From: Unio delphinus
Lineage: Eukaryota > Mollusca > Bivalvia > Unionida > Unionidae
Assembly (NCBI GenBank): GCA_029339505.1
Contig: JAQISU010000163.1
Location: forward strand, 372,001-436,000
Length of the DNA stretch: 64,000 bases
Direction: 5' to 3'
Position numbers and translations under genes: made by a program. Positions 18,053 to 30,746 of the stretch are shown piece by piece. The notes beneath the pieces were generated by a model that made no database searches, was not told the DNA's origin, and saw only the letters and a list, made by a program, of their open reading frames with translations. The number at the start of each line of letters is the position of its first letter. The first letter of the stretch is position 1.

Positions 18053-19133
18053 CTCAAAATTGTACTGTAATTTAGACTATATTCCATGTACAATGACAAT
18101 TTTAAATCCTCCTTACAGCACTAAAAATGGAATAAACATTAACATTCCATAGTCTTTTTGAGAATTGCAATTGAAAGAATTTTCATATTTTTCCCACATG
18201 ATCTCAAACAATGACAGAACAGAAACACTCTTGCAGATGTCAACAAGCTTTTCTCTCACTGCTTCAATCTGATGCATCTCATGTAGAACTGGCACAGAAA
18301 TATTTTGTCAATAATCATGAAATTACAGAGAATTGACAACAAATACCAAAATCTATTCAGTCCAGATCAAATGGAAAAGTTGTTGCATTCATTCAAAATA
18401 TGACTCCAAATTTCAATTTTAAGCAGACCAAAATGACCTTTTCTTTTGAAAGTTATGTCCAGCATGAGACAAAGTCCAAATTTATTTGGGCAGTTTATAT
18501 GCACATTAATAATTTTGTTGTGTAATGATGAATCTGCACTTGTGTATTTAGTTTGGAATATGGCATACATTCAGTTACTTTGTTTCGTGTAGTGTACTTT
18601 TTGTTTACATAATTAAGCCTTAGGTAGAATCAGTAAATGAGCACATACTAAAAAGGTTATTGCATTTGTATGGGAAAATATGACCTCGTTTTGTATTGCA
18701 TTTGTATGGGAAAATATGACCTCATTTTGTCATGCAGTATTTCCATCAGAAAAACTTGTTCATATTTTCCAATACAAATTCAATAACATATACAGTATGG
18801 AAAATGATGGGATAGTTCCAACAATGGTAAATTAAAGGAGAAACAAAAAAGCATATAATAAACCATATTTATCTGAAGTCAAGCACTTACTTGATGTTAA
18901 ACCCATGCCTGATGCTAAGCCCTTGCTAGATGTTAAACCCATGTTTGATGCTAAACCCTTGCTTGATGTCAAAACCCAATGCTTGATGTCAAAACCCAAT
19001 GCTTGATGATAAGCCTATGCTGATGATTAGCCATGCTTCAAGTTAAGTAAATGCCCCATTTTTACGAAAATCTTGGCAAATATTTACAAAAAAATATCTT
19101 TGATTATAAGCCCACCTTCTACTTGTTGTGACT
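18053..19133. repeat. Non-coding DNA with a hairpin and short direct repeats
   Basis: A duplicated block with TTGCATTTGTATGGGAAAAT (about 18,659-18,724) faces an inverted partner near 18,750-18,785. Diverged units of GATGTTAAACCCATG type fill 18,880-19,030. No gene. Confidence 0.5.
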
Positions 19134-19425
19134 GCACTGGTGGCTTAGCGGTTAGAGCATCCACCATGGAAGCAGGAGGTCATGGGTTCAATCCCCAGCC
19201 GAGTTGAACCAAAGACTTACAAAAATGGTACTAACAGCTGCATTGCCTGGCACTCAGCATTAAGAGGATAGCGTTAGGATTTGGCGGCCTATTTTGTCAG
19301 CATTATTGGACTGGGTGTGACATCATGCTACATGTCTGAAGCATGATGCCCCCCCAGTGCTAGACATCACTATACAACTGCCTCACTGCAGACATCATAG
19401 TGATATGACTGAAAAATTGTTAAAG
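19134..19425 (+). mobile_element. SINE family 2 copy (tRNA-derived)
   Basis: The head has an A box (TGGCTTAGCGGTTAGA) and a B box (GGGTTCAATCC). The body contains GGTACTAACAGCTGC and a self-complementary part (CATGATGCTACATGTCTG and partners), ending before an A-rich tail. Also at 47,015 and, reversed, 61,150. Confidence 0.8.
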
Positions 19426-20385
19426 CAAAAAATCCTAATTAAACAGACTTAAAATCTACTTATTGACAAAACATTATGCTAGCCTTCAGCTGGTTCCATT
19501 GTCTTCCTATGGAAGAAATAATGAACTCTAATTATAAGCCTATCTCCCATGTTTTGACACATTTTTTGACAGGTTTATTAGGCTGGCCTCATTCTATTAT
19601 CCATTAGAGAAATATTGTATTTTGTCTGATAATAAGTAAACTCCCTACTTTTTGACAATTTCATTATGGTATCATCTGGGAGATATACTGTAGTTTGTCT
19701 GATAATAAGCAAATTCATTATGGAATAATCTGGGAGAAATAGTGTAATTTGTCTGACTCTGACAATAAGCATACCCCCACCCTTATATTCTCAAACATTC
19801 ATCAGGTTGGCCGCACAGTCTTGTCATGGGCGAATGACTGTACTTTGTCTGAAAATCAACCCATACCTGACACTTTGACAAGTTCATTTCTAGCCCCTAC
19901 AGTTTTAGCAATGGAAAAGCCATGTGCTGTAAATATATTTAAAGAGCAAACTTAAACAGTTTTCAAGAAATTATTTTACCTTCATTCATTATATAATAAA
20001 AAAGGTGTACATTTTCCATGACTACCTTGATGGACAGTTCTAGATATGTACAAGTGGTCAGATAATAGTAGACACTGAATTACAAGCAACATGCATGTAT
20101 TATATAAACCAAGGCTGTAAAACTTATAAATGAGCAGATGGTCTTGCAAATGCTTCCTTAAACAATGTTCTGAATGATCTATAATTTGAAAATTCCTGTC
20201 AGCAATTATGCCACAACACTAATTCTTTTAATTTTGCTAAAATTGTATGCTACAATATGCTCAAAGTAAAGATTGGCTAATATTTTTTAGATGCTATCAT
20301 ACTGTGATATACTGTACTTAAAGAGTGTGCTCTGTTGAGTGCAGCATTGCCACAATTTTGCAATAGTGAATTTTCAAGCTCTACC
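19426..20385. other. Host non-coding DNA
   Basis: Contains diverged direct repeats of a TTTGTCTGATAATAAG unit (19,600-19,790); otherwise nothing recognised. Confidence 0.4.
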
Positions 20386-21015
20386 TACTAACCTACAACC
20401 TCTCAGTCAATCCTTGCCTATGACTACTACAGCCAGCATCATAATGATGTCGGTCAAACCTTACCTAGGACTACTACAGCCAGCATCATAATGATGTCAG
20501 TCAAACCTTGCCTGTGACTTCTACAGCCAGCATCATAATGTCAGTGAACCCTTGCCATATAAGGACTACTACAGCTAGCATCATAATGATGTAATTCAAT
20601 CCTTGCCTATGACTGCTCCAGCCAGCATCATAATGATGTCGGTCAAACCTTAGCTATGACTACTACAGCCAGCATTATAATGATATCTGTCAAACCTTAC
20701 CTATGACTTCTACAGCCAGTATCATGTCAGTCAACCCTTGCCATATAATGACTACTACAGCCAGCATCACAATTATATCTGCCAAACCTCGCATATGACT
20801 ACTACAGACAGCATCATAATGTACGCCAACCCTTGCCTAGGACTACTATAGCCAGCATCACAATGACGTCAGTCAACCCTTGCCATATAATGACTACTAA
20901 AGCCAGCATTGTAATGATGTCAGTCAATCATTGCCTTGTGACTTTTACAGCCAGCATCACAATATCTGTCAACCCTTGCCTAGGACTACTACAGCCAGCA
21001 TCATAATGATGTGAG
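20386..21015. repeat. Diverged satellite with GACTACTACAGCCAGCATCA units
   Basis: About 12 units of variable length (~45-60 bp), each with CTACAGCCAGCATCATAATG and GTCAAACCTTGCC variants. Confidence 0.85.
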
Positions 21016-23394
21016 CAATATGTCTAACAGCACAAAAAATATTGAAGAAAAGGCAGGTAAATGAAATCCATTGAGAAACTTAGTGATCACATAGCATAAT
21101 GGGCCAGTATCAAATTTGAATTGCAAATGAATGTAAATTTCCTCCTACAGTATTGCACCTTGAGCAAGCCCATAGAGAATTCTTCCACTCCAAACTGTAA
21201 CAATTGTCTTACTCCCAACAGTCCGCATCTACCTTAATTGAATAAAACTGAACAGTGCTGCCTATGCTTCAACATTATGATTGTGTCAGACATTAAATGT
21301 CTGCACCTTTGAACTTCCATTCTATTTTCAATCTTGTAGCATCAGCTACTTGGACTTTATGCACTTTTGGATCGTAATGGTTAAATACCAAGCAAGTTTT
21401 CATGGTATTCATACAAATTCACATCATCTTTTTGTCATTCAATTTACATGAAACCTTTATTGAAAAAGTTAAACTGGTCATCTATGAGCACATATTCATT
21501 TTATTTGACATTGAGTTTTTTTGTAGGAACTTAACGGGACGTGTAAATAATGACATTCCAAAGGATACAAATGAAGTGAATTCTTGCTAACTAGATGTAC
21601 TAAAGATTTGTAGAATCAAATTCTAAAGAATGTCACCCATTACTGAAATGCATATATGACCTGTGTGACTTTTACTACAGTAAATACTAAAAAGTAAAGT
21701 TTCATTTACATGAAAGGGACCAGGTCTGGGTTTAGTGCTATGACACACAATTTCTAAAGATAACAACATTATGGTAAACTATTTTAATTTCACAAAAGAT
21801 TCTATTTTTTTTAAATCTTGTTTTATGCAAATGTGATTGATATGACTAGCTTCCATATTATATATCATTTATTCTATTTTATGGAAATGTGTTGAAGCTA
21901 GATTTGTTATGCAATTTATCTTATTCAGTTTCACATAAATGTGTTGAAGCTAGAGTTGTTATGCAACTTATCTTTTCAATTTTACATTTATTAGTTCATT
22001 GGAAGAATTGATTGCATGTGATCCAAATTTTGATATGCGTAGGATTTCATAGGATAATATTAAATACATATGAAATAATAGTGATTATGGTCAGTTAAGT
22101 ATAATTACCTAATTATATTTGATCTTGTAATGTTAAATAATCTTGTAGGGTTAGGATTTGTGAAATTTATGCAATAGTAATCGGACATGTAGTAGCTAGC
22201 GTACAGTATAGAGATCGCTCAAGTGGTAATTTATTATATGTCACTGTAAAGCGAGGGTAAGGTACTACCGTATTAAGTCAGAGTTTACGCAGTGTCAGGA
22301 TAGCTAATGTGTTCTGAGTAATGTAAGTGAAGGAATTTTATGTACATTTAGAATGTGGTACATACAGAGATTTAGGGATAATTTTGTCCTTTAGAGGAAA
22401 TGGTTTGCAGTGAGAGAGTTAGGACAGTCCGAAATTGTAAGTCCGTTAAAAAAAGAGAAACGACGAGTGAAGTCCAAAAAATGAAGAAGTGACAAGTTTG
22501 GAATAAAGGAGTAAGAAGTCCAGAAAGTTATGAAACATTCGGAATGGAAAGACTTGAGGAAATAGGAAACATTGGAACACAGTCAAGAGGAAGATGATGC
22601 AACAAGTCATGGACATTGCGCTCTTTTCACCACTCATTATGAAGAGGAAATAATTCCAAATTACCACTGTACTTTGTTTGATTAAATTCGTTATTTTTCT
22701 TGTTTACGGGGGCTCATATTGCATTATTTCTCTTCCCAATAATCTTGCCCAATTTTCTGTTGATATTCTATCTCTTCACTCACACCTGGTCATAATATTG
22801 CCTGAGGTTGTTCCCTAGATATTGTAGCTAAATCAAATTAGTTACCCCTCTTACTAAAGGGAGACGTTACATTCTTCAAACTGTACCTCTCTTTATTTTT
22901 GTTCTATTTTCCATAAATTATTAACTACCTGATGGCATCTGAATATAACAGACATGATTTTGATCTTTAAGAAAAAAAAAAATTTAAATGTGAAAGGGGG
23001 GTTTGGGGGTACTCCCTTAATGGGGTCCTGAGGGGCAGCGCTACTGATCAGGGGGGGTTTGGGGGTCGAAGACCCCCGACTAAAAATGCATTTTACATGC
23101 ATGAAAATATGCTGATGCAACTTGTGACTATAATATGTAACAAAATAATAATTTGAAAAACGAACGAACTTACCTCAAATTTGAATAATTTACAATATTT
23201 ATTGTCACATGAATTTGTTCTCCAAAACTATTGGTACTTAAAGTTATTTCATTTGCATGTAAGTGTTCACACTGTAAGTAAGTCAATAATTAGGCATTTT
23301 TTGCTGCCAACATATTACACTTCTCTCTTTTCATAACAAATATGTAAAATAAATACCCAAATACATCATCTCTAAACAAATAATCTTATATATT
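21016..23394. other. Host non-coding DNA
   Basis: No gene seen. A ~75-bp duplication with GTGTTGAAGCTAGA lies at 21,860-21,985. A short G-rich stretch (22,995-23,080, with two copies of GGTTTGGGGGT) stands out in composition; it may be a remnant of a repeat. Confidence 0.4.
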
Positions 23395-23590
23395 CACTTG
23401 TCTTTTTGTCCACTGAACACAACCCTACACTGGCTATCAATTCGATACCGAATCAAACATAAAATTTGTTCTCTGTGCTATGTTTCACCTACAGACTCCA
23501 GTCCAACATACCTATCCGGCCTCACCCATGTGTATATACCAGCAAGATTCTTATGTTCTTCTTCTGAAAACCGAGAAAAATGATCCAATA
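23395..23590 (+). mobile_element. LINE fragment (CR1-like RT C-terminal part)
   Basis: Encodes LHWLSIRYRIKHKICSL and SSPTYLSGLTHVYIPAR, the region after the reverse transcriptase in the same LINE family as 54,495-56,640. Only ~200 bp remain. Confidence 0.7.
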
Positions 23591-23627
23591 ACTTTTTTTT
23601 ACTTTTCAGATGTTTTGTAATTTGTTC

Positions 23628-23945
23628 ATTGCACTTTCAGAAGCTGCTATTGCCTACTGCAGCAAAATTCGTTTTCCCTAGTTTAATAACTGCTAAAGTT
23701 AGTGTACTTTTGATTAATTCTGGTTAATTTGTCAAGCACATGGGAGCATCCATTTTGTTATACCATGTGCTTAGATCATGTACAATTTCCACAAGTGCAG
23801 TATCCAAAGAAATGTTAGCCACATTACATCAAAGTAGCATAGAGATATGCCAACATTATCTCCATTGTGTATATTACAAATGCAAACAACTTCACCTTGC
23901 ATATGTCACTCTCTGAAAAGTACATAGTAACTGGTGAGCACCCCT
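23628..23945 (+). repeat. Interspersed repeat, copy 1
   Basis: A ~320-bp segment whose inverted, diverged partner lies at 36,812-37,120; both carry GCAAACAACTTCA, TTTCTTTGGATA and AGCTGCTATT blocks in order. Type unknown. Confidence 0.6.
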
Positions 23946-24689
23946 TAAACAAATACGGATGCCATTCTTTGCAAGCATGCTTCATCTTTCCACTGCCATC
24001 AGTTTCCTTTACACGAAGATTTATTGGATGAATTTAAACTTTTGACCAATCAGAATACTCTTTACGAGAGTCATGGGCTGACTATGATATGAAGCGAATA
24101 TGTTACAAGGATTGTTGCAGAATAGGACTGAAAAGAACAGTTAAAACCCCCCCAAAAAATGGATCGGTCATTATTTTTAAAAAATGGACTATATCAAGAA
24201 AAATCGGATTCAAGTCAGGAGAAAAGCAGAATTCCGTTTTAAAACAGAAAAAATTCATGTCTGATATAATCAAAAGCCACTTCATTATTTTTTGTATTTT
24301 TTTTTACTGAATATAATTAGTATTTTTGCTCATTTCATATAAACTATATAAAAATTGTTGAGTAATTTTAATCTTTAACTTGCCTAACCTCACAAAAGAT
24401 AGAATTATTAAATTTTATTGGAAATGAGTATTAATCTGAGATCCATGCATTATTCTCTCAATACAGCATAGTTTTTTTTTTTTTTTTTAAAGTGTCTGTT
24501 AAATCTAGAATGTGTTTGATCTCAATCAATTCTCTTTCATCAAAATATTCACATTCCATGTGCATCTAGATACAAAGCCCTTCATTTTATAAATGGATAT
24601 TACCTGTGTCAGCTTTATCTTGTATTGATCTGTCTTATGCTTCTAAATTTGGAGTGTGTGATACAGGAAATATACCAATGCATCAGATC
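23946..24689. other. Host non-coding DNA
   Basis: Nothing recognised except a poly-T run near 24,473-24,489. Confidence 0.4.
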
Positions 24690-25079
24690 AATAGAGCTGG
24701 ACATGGGCTTGCACAGTAAATACCATACTTATCCTTTCAGATGGGCACCACTACAACATTCCTATCCCACTTCACCCATGTGTACACAGCAAGATGCTCC
24801 TCTTATGTCATGACCATCTTATATATGGAGTGAATTGTCCACTGAATTCAGACACAAAAGACAGTGATCTCATTCAAGAGCACTCTTAAAACTCGTCTAT
24901 TGCAATTGCAAGAATAGACTTCAAGACCTAATGTTTCCTTGCCTTAGTTTTTTCCAGCATGTTTTCTAATTTCATGGTGTTTGTTTTTTTTGTAATCATA
25001 TCATTATATATGTATTTTAGTTGTTGTCTAATGTTGTAAAGTGCTTAGAGCTTCTAAAGATTATGTGCTACACAAAGTC

Positions 25080-25132
<53 letters not shown>

Positions 25133-25133
25133 A
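24690..25133 (+). mobile_element. LINE 3' end with ATT microsatellite tail
   Basis: Diverged C-terminal coding remnants (CACCCATGTGTACACAGCAAG) are followed by the typical 3' tail, AAAGTGCTTAGAGCTTCTAA with ACAAAGTCCTCATTATTATT, and a (TTA)n run to 25,133. Confidence 0.75.
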
Positions 25134-26217
25134 TATACTCATTTTAAGTTGGGTCAAATTGTTTAAAAAATACTAGTCCCTTATCTGTAGTCACATCAGG
25201 GTCTATGTTGTTTGTTCTACTGAATAGACCTGGATATGCTGTTGGCATATTTTGTAAATCGGGGTCTACCCAGTTTGCAGTTGGATCTGACTTACTAGTA
25301 ATCAGCATCAAGTACATTAATGAACTTGTCTCAGACATTAATGGCATAAGCAAAAATTCCAAGTGTTATCAAAATCAATCCAGTATATTGCCTCCAGAAT
25401 GCTAACATGCTCAGCCAATCAGATACAGAAACACCTAATTAAACTGTAGCGTTTGTGGATCTTATTCATTACTAAATTCATCAGAGATGTAAATGATGTC
25501 AGCATACATTCTAACTTTAACCCTAGCCAGATCAGAAATATAACATATATAACCTCCAGAGTGTTAACATGATCAGTCAATGACATCAACAATTCACTCC
25601 TTGAAATAATGACAATTCATTCCTTAAAACATTGATAATTCACTCCTTAAAACATTGACATATCATTACTTAAAACAAATTCAGCCAATCAGCTGTAAGG
25701 TGACCTGATTAGAATGGTGGAACTCATTATCACTGAACTTGTCTGAAATTTTAGTGATATATGCTTATATTCCAAGTTTGATTAAAATTGGATCTGAAAT
25801 ATAGTCTCCAGAGTTGTAAGTTCAGCCACTCAGATGTGTGATTACCTCTTTAATAAAAAATGATCTTGATTTTTATCAAATCCATCAATGATCTTGATGA
25901 TATAAGCTCATATTGCAAGTATAACCAAAATTCTGATCAGAAATAAGGCTTCAAGGTGGGCAACACGCTCAGCCAATCAGATTACCTGATTAGTATGCAC
26001 AGATCTCATTCAACATTAAAACATATCTTAATGATATAAGCATATATTACACTTTTTAACAAAATTGAATAAAAAATATAGCACCAAAATAGTAACAAGG
26101 TAAGCCATTTAAGTGCAAGATCATTTCAATAATATCCTCGAACCTGGTACATTATCAAACCTGTCAGATTTTGTTAATGATATAAACCAATATTCCAAAT
26201 CTGACTGAAACTGGATC
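25134..26217. repeat. Diverged ~150-200-bp repeats
   Basis: Blocks with CAGCCAATCAGAT, CTGATTA and TTAATGATATAAGC recur several times from 25,395 to 26,200, suggesting an old tandem array. No gene. Confidence 0.45.
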
Positions 26218-26385
26218 ATGGGAGCTGTGCTGGCTCATTGTTTAGTGCGCTGGATTCAAGTTCAAAAAGTTATAGGTTCAAATTAATTAACATAGATGAT
26301 TTCAAATGTTGTAAAGCTCTTAGAGCTTCTAGTGTTAAGGCACTATCCAAAAGTTATCATTATTATTATTATAATTATTAATAAA
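26218..26385 (+). mobile_element. SINE-like element with LINE-type 3' tail
   Basis: A tRNA-like head (GTGCTGGCTCATTGTTTAGT, then GGTTCAAATT) is followed by GTTGTAAAGCTCTTAGAGCT and an ATT-rich tail, the same 3' tail as the CR1-like LINE in this window. Confidence 0.55.
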
Positions 26386-26839
26386 ACATTCCACACCCAT
26401 AGGTCTATATATTGACCAAAGTTCCATGTATGGGATTAATGGTTTGGGAGAAGATACAGAAAATCATACATATATAACCATATATATAATCTTCATAAGA
26501 GGGCCTCAAGGAAGAATAGTCCTTGACTAATGAATCACCCTCTATAAATAAAGCATTATTATATATATAAACATGTATACTATGGATAGACTGCAACACA
26601 ATATCCCAGTGCTTCTTTGAAAGCAGTCACAAAACAAGAACATGCATTTCCAGCCCATTCTTAATTTTTGACAAGTTGGTGTTGTACTATGCAAGATGTG
26701 GATGTGTGTGATTTTGATTTCTTATGTAGCTCTAATTAAAATGACATGTAACAAGCTCTAGAGGAATGATTATTGAGGCCATTCTGATCACAGAAGACTT
26801 TCTTATTCAAATACCTAAAACAATAAATAGCAATAATAC
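26386..26839. other. Non-coding DNA with a short LINE-type tail
   Basis: 26,490-26,565 (CTTCATAAGAGGGCCTCAAG to AAATAAAGCATTATTAT) recurs at 37,407-37,505; it is probably the 3' tail of another retroposon. The rest is unique. Confidence 0.45.
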
Positions 26840-27785
26840 TAACATTAAATTCACAGTCAGTATGAAACCTAGGTGTTATCCTGGACAGTACTCTCATCAT
26901 GCAGTCAGTATGAAACATAGATGTTATCTTGGACTAATCTCACAATGCAGTCAGTATGAAACCTAGATGTTATCTTGGACTAATCTCACAATGCAGTCAG
27001 GATGAAACCTAGGTGTTATCCTGGACAGTATTCTTACAATGCACCAACATGTCATGAACATATGCAAGGCTGCATATCTTGATCTGAGATGCATCAGCTT
27101 CATTCGCAAATATCTATCAGTTGATGCCACTAAAACACTTGTGAGTTCATTAGTACTTTCATGACTGGACTATTGTAACTCAATTCTGTCTGGTTCATCT
27201 CAATATCTACTCCAGAAACTTTAAAAAGTTGAAAACAGAGTTGCTCGGATCATCCACACCTCCCTGATGCTCTGTACTGGTTATCCATTTGATCAAGAAT
27301 CAAACACACATTTCTTTCTCTGTGCTATGTTTCACTGACGGACTCCAGTCCAACATGCCTATCTTACCTCACCCGTGTGTACACACCAGCAAGATATTTA
27401 TGCTCCTCTTCTGACAATTGTATACTCCTTATTCCCACAATGAAAAAATGAAGTCATATGGACGTTCTTTTGCATACCTGGGCCCAGCAACGAGGAACAA
27501 ATTGCCCATTGAAATCAGACACAAAGACACAGTGATCCCTTTCTAGAGGGTTCTTAAGTTAAAACTCACTTTTTTTGACTGCAAGAACAAACTTAATGAC
27601 CTAACAATGTTTACTACCATTAATATTTTCAGCATTTTTAAAAAGGTTTTCTAATTTCAAAGTGGGTTTTTTTTGTGGTTTTTTTTTTGTAGTCATATCA
27701 TTATATATGTAGTAAAGTACTTAGAGCTTCTAAAGATTAGGTGCTATACAAAGTCCTCATTATTATTAGTATTATTATTTTGTCA
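26840..27785 (+). mobile_element. CR1-like LINE, 5'-truncated and decayed
   Basis: The reading after the RT domain is recognisable in several frames: MHQHVMNICKAAYLDLR, RKYLSVDATKTLV, DYCNSILSGSSQYLLQKL. It ends in the 3' tail with TACAAAGTCCTCATTATTA. A ~60-bp stretch encoding the residues before MHQHV is repeated four times at 26,858-27,030. Many stops and shifts. Confidence 0.85.
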
Positions 27786-27884
27786 GGCTTCTGCCAACAC
27801 AGCTCTTTAAAAACATTCATATGATTAGTTTACATTTGCCATAATGCACTAAAATATTTAGTTTTGTTTTGTTTTGTTTTTTTT

Positions 27885-28112
27885 GTGGTTTAACACCACT
27901 TTTCAGCACAATATAGGCTATACATGGCGGCCAGTATTAATGGTGGAGGAAGAACCCAGACAACCCCCAGAGAGAACCACCAACCCACGAGAAGCTACTG
28001 GCAAGCTTTCTCACATAACTACATTTGCCGAATCTTAGACTCGAACACATGCAGACAGAGGTGAGATGGCAGTGGTCCGTAACAGACAGCGCTTTAGACC
28101 ACTTGGCCACCC
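27885..28112 (-). mobile_element. SINE family 1 copy
   Basis: On the minus strand it starts GTGGCCAAGTGGTCTAAAGC (A box of tRNA-Ser/Leu type) and has the B box GTTCGAGTCT, then the family body with GGTTCTCTCTGGGGGTTGTC and the end TGGTGTTAAACCACAA. Confidence 0.85.
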
Positions 28113-29721
28113 TAAAATATTTAGTAATAACTGATCTGAAGTTTGGGACATACAGTTGTAAAGGTACGGTGAAATTATCACCACAGGATATATTAAGTAT
28201 AGCATTCAAATACTGCAGTTTATCATAAATTTCATCATTTTTCCAATGTAACTTGAGTTTGGAAGGAAAGAATAGATTTGTTAAAATAACTATCTGATAT
28301 AAACTGGTTTGAAGTAATGAAGATGTAAGGTTTCAATATTCAGTTTTAGAATTTAAGAGATGCCATCCTTAATCCAGTCAACAAAATCGCTCCTAGTTAC
28401 ATTCATTTTTGGGAATGCTCCAAAAGTAATAATCTGGTACATTTGACAAATTCCATTAGTGAGAGATCTAATAACAACAACATTCGCATGTAGAGTTGTC
28501 AAAAACCATGGAAAACATCATCCAGGTACCCATTAGAAAAAGAAAGACATGTACAACCCTAGTAACCCCACTGTCAAATTTTCACAAACCTGGATTATTG
28601 TTGGGTGACAAAATGAACAGACTATTGACATCATTTTTCACATTATTTACCACACTTTATTCACTATTTCGCATATAGCAGCTGTAGATTAGTTGGCCAT
28701 GCAGCCCTCCCCCCAGTTGTAGTCAGCCACAGCTTGTCACTCATCTGTTAACATAGATAGTCTACATATTAGTATTGTTTTGAACTTGGCAGCCGTTTGT
28801 AAACCCCAGCGTGCAGCAGCCATTTAGTTGTGAGCAGCAGCTGATGCATAATGGGTTGTCCTACCCCTAAATATAGACTGTAACTGCAACTCGCACTAGT
28901 GAACTGCTGATGATGTATGATACTTTGATAATGTTGGCAACAAATTATTTGTGTAAATGTGTATTCTTCATTAATTTTCAATGCTCAGGTTACTCTAGGT
29001 TCTGTTGACAGCCCTATTCACATATTGTTCACAAACTGATTGGAGAGGGAATCAGATCTGAGAAGAAAAAGCATATATTACTGAAAGTATGATTAATGTT
29101 GGAGACCAACTGAGGTGCTGGAATAATCTGAAGATCAGACATGGGCTGAAGACAATCAAAATATCATATGGACATATGGTGTTGTTCATTTCTTATATTT
29201 ACAACACTGATGTCATTAAATCTTGTGTTCCAGCTTTCAACTGAGACTAACTGACCCACAGATGTCACCAATCAACACTGGATTAATTTGTATATGTGTG
29301 AGAAATGGTAGAGCCTCTCAGTTCAAGGGAGAATTACATCAATACTATCTGATTTCAATGGAATCCAATGGTGCTGAGGCCAATATCTTTCATAATTCAG
29401 TGTTATTTAGATGATCTGGCACATTTAACTGTTTGTATGTAATGGGGCATATGGAGTTTTAAGGTCAAACCATTCAATCTTCAACTCAAGATTTCCTTCT
29501 TGCCATGATATCCTCCACCCCACCCTGTAATCTTGACATAGTTTTGTTTTCAAAATGATATTTTTGAAAGATGTACTTTTTTTTCTTCAACAGATTGAAG
29601 CAAGAGGTTTTTTAAGACTATTTGGGAACCAGAAATTTTGTTTTAAAAAAATATCCCAACCCTCCTTCAGAAGTTGGTGAAAACAAAATCGTATCTCTTA
29701 TATGTGGAGATTTCTGATAAA
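28113..29721. other. Host non-coding DNA, probably intron or flank
   Basis: I see no exon with good splice sites and no recognisable repeat. Confidence 0.4.
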
Positions 29722-29949
29722 GTTGTTGTTGTTGTTGTAGGGTTTAACACCATTTTTCAGCACAAGATAGGCTATATATATATATATATGAGAAAACCCC
29801 CAGAAAGAACCACAGATCCACGAGAAGCTACTTGCAAGCTTTCTCTCATACCCACATTAGCCAAATCTGAGATTCAAACCCACACAGACAGGTGAGATGG
29901 CAGTGATCTGTAACAGGGAGTGCTTTAGACCACATGGCCACTCGGGGCC
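29722..29949 (-). mobile_element. SINE family 1 copy
   Basis: Same body and tRNA head as the copy at 27,885, ending at a GTT run on the plus strand; a TA microsatellite replaces part of the middle (29,776-29,790). Confidence 0.8.
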
Positions 29950-30620
29950 AATTTCTGATAAAGGTAGACTTTAATGCAATTTCTTGATGCAGAATACCTG
30001 TATCACGGACAAAGTTTCTCTCCCTTAATGACCAAAAATCTGAATTCTTTTTCTGCGTGATGGGGGGTGGGGTGGGGGTGGAGTCACTGAAAGTTTCTTT
30101 CAAACTGGTAATGCACAAGATAATTTTCATCAACTAATATAATGTCAATACAATGTATTATGTACTTTTTTCTATCAAGCACAGCAAGAATACTTTTCAA
30201 GCTAAATAAATCCCAGGTGCACCCTTCCTGAAAAATTATAACTGTCGGTTCTAAGGATTTTGATTTAAAAAAACTCTTACTATTCTATACTTGAATCATT
30301 GAATGGAAAACCCCAAAACATAATCTTATGATTCAAACTGACAAGCTGTTAGAAGGTCATTGGGTAACATATGGTACAGAGTATGCTGTTTAACAGATTA
30401 AGGTACTCATCTTTATTCTAAATGCAGATCCATTAGTTGTAATTATTGATCAACTAGTGAAAAATATGCAAATGCATTTTTCAAAATGGTGATTGCCTTG
30501 GACTTTGAAGATTTTTAAATGTGCATCCTCGAAGTCTGAGATTTGGATGCAAGTTTTCTGCCACAGGGAAAACTGATATATTCTAATATACAGAAGTGTA
30601 ATTATCCATGAATCACTTAC
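29950..30620 (-). other. Intron-like DNA downstream of the host exon
   Basis: Begins on the minus strand with a strong donor (GTAAGT) at the exon edge. No further exon recognised here. Confidence 0.45.
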
Positions 30621-30746
30621 TGCTAACTGGCCCTGGTCACCATGTCCAAAAGATGCAGATCTACGGTGGGTCTTCTTTTTCTCCGAAGATTTTTGCTTGG
30701 CCTGCTTGTACACAGATGTGAGGGAATCCAAATCTTCCTGCAGAGT
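30621..30746 (-). CDS. Host gene exon, FAM117/GLCCI1-like (exon n+1)
   Basis: 126 bp, 42 codons, phase 0 at both ends. It is bounded on the minus strand by an acceptor (CCATTGCTGGCACAG) and a donor (GTAAGTG). It encodes TLQEDLDSLTSVYKQAKQ and HRRSASFGHGDQGQLA. The second part corresponds to the Ser-rich H-x-RS-x-S-x-G-x-x-DQ block of FAM117A/B and GLCCI1, which follows the GQWP block directly; that block is in the exon at 43,565-43,728, which ends in phase 0. Order, strand, phase and family logic agree. FAM117/GLCCI1 proteins are poorly understood cytoplasmic or nuclear phosphoproteins. The next exon was not found. Confidence 0.75.

Noticed and set aside
18113..18295. Minus-strand exon after a CTGTGCCAG acceptor-like site
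   Set aside because: It runs into a stop, lacks a donor, and the peptide does not fit the FAM117/GLCCI1 C-terminus I know; too weak to call.
19134..19205. tRNA gene from A and B boxes
   Set aside because: It is the head of a SINE: the acceptor stem does not close and the same body follows in other copies.
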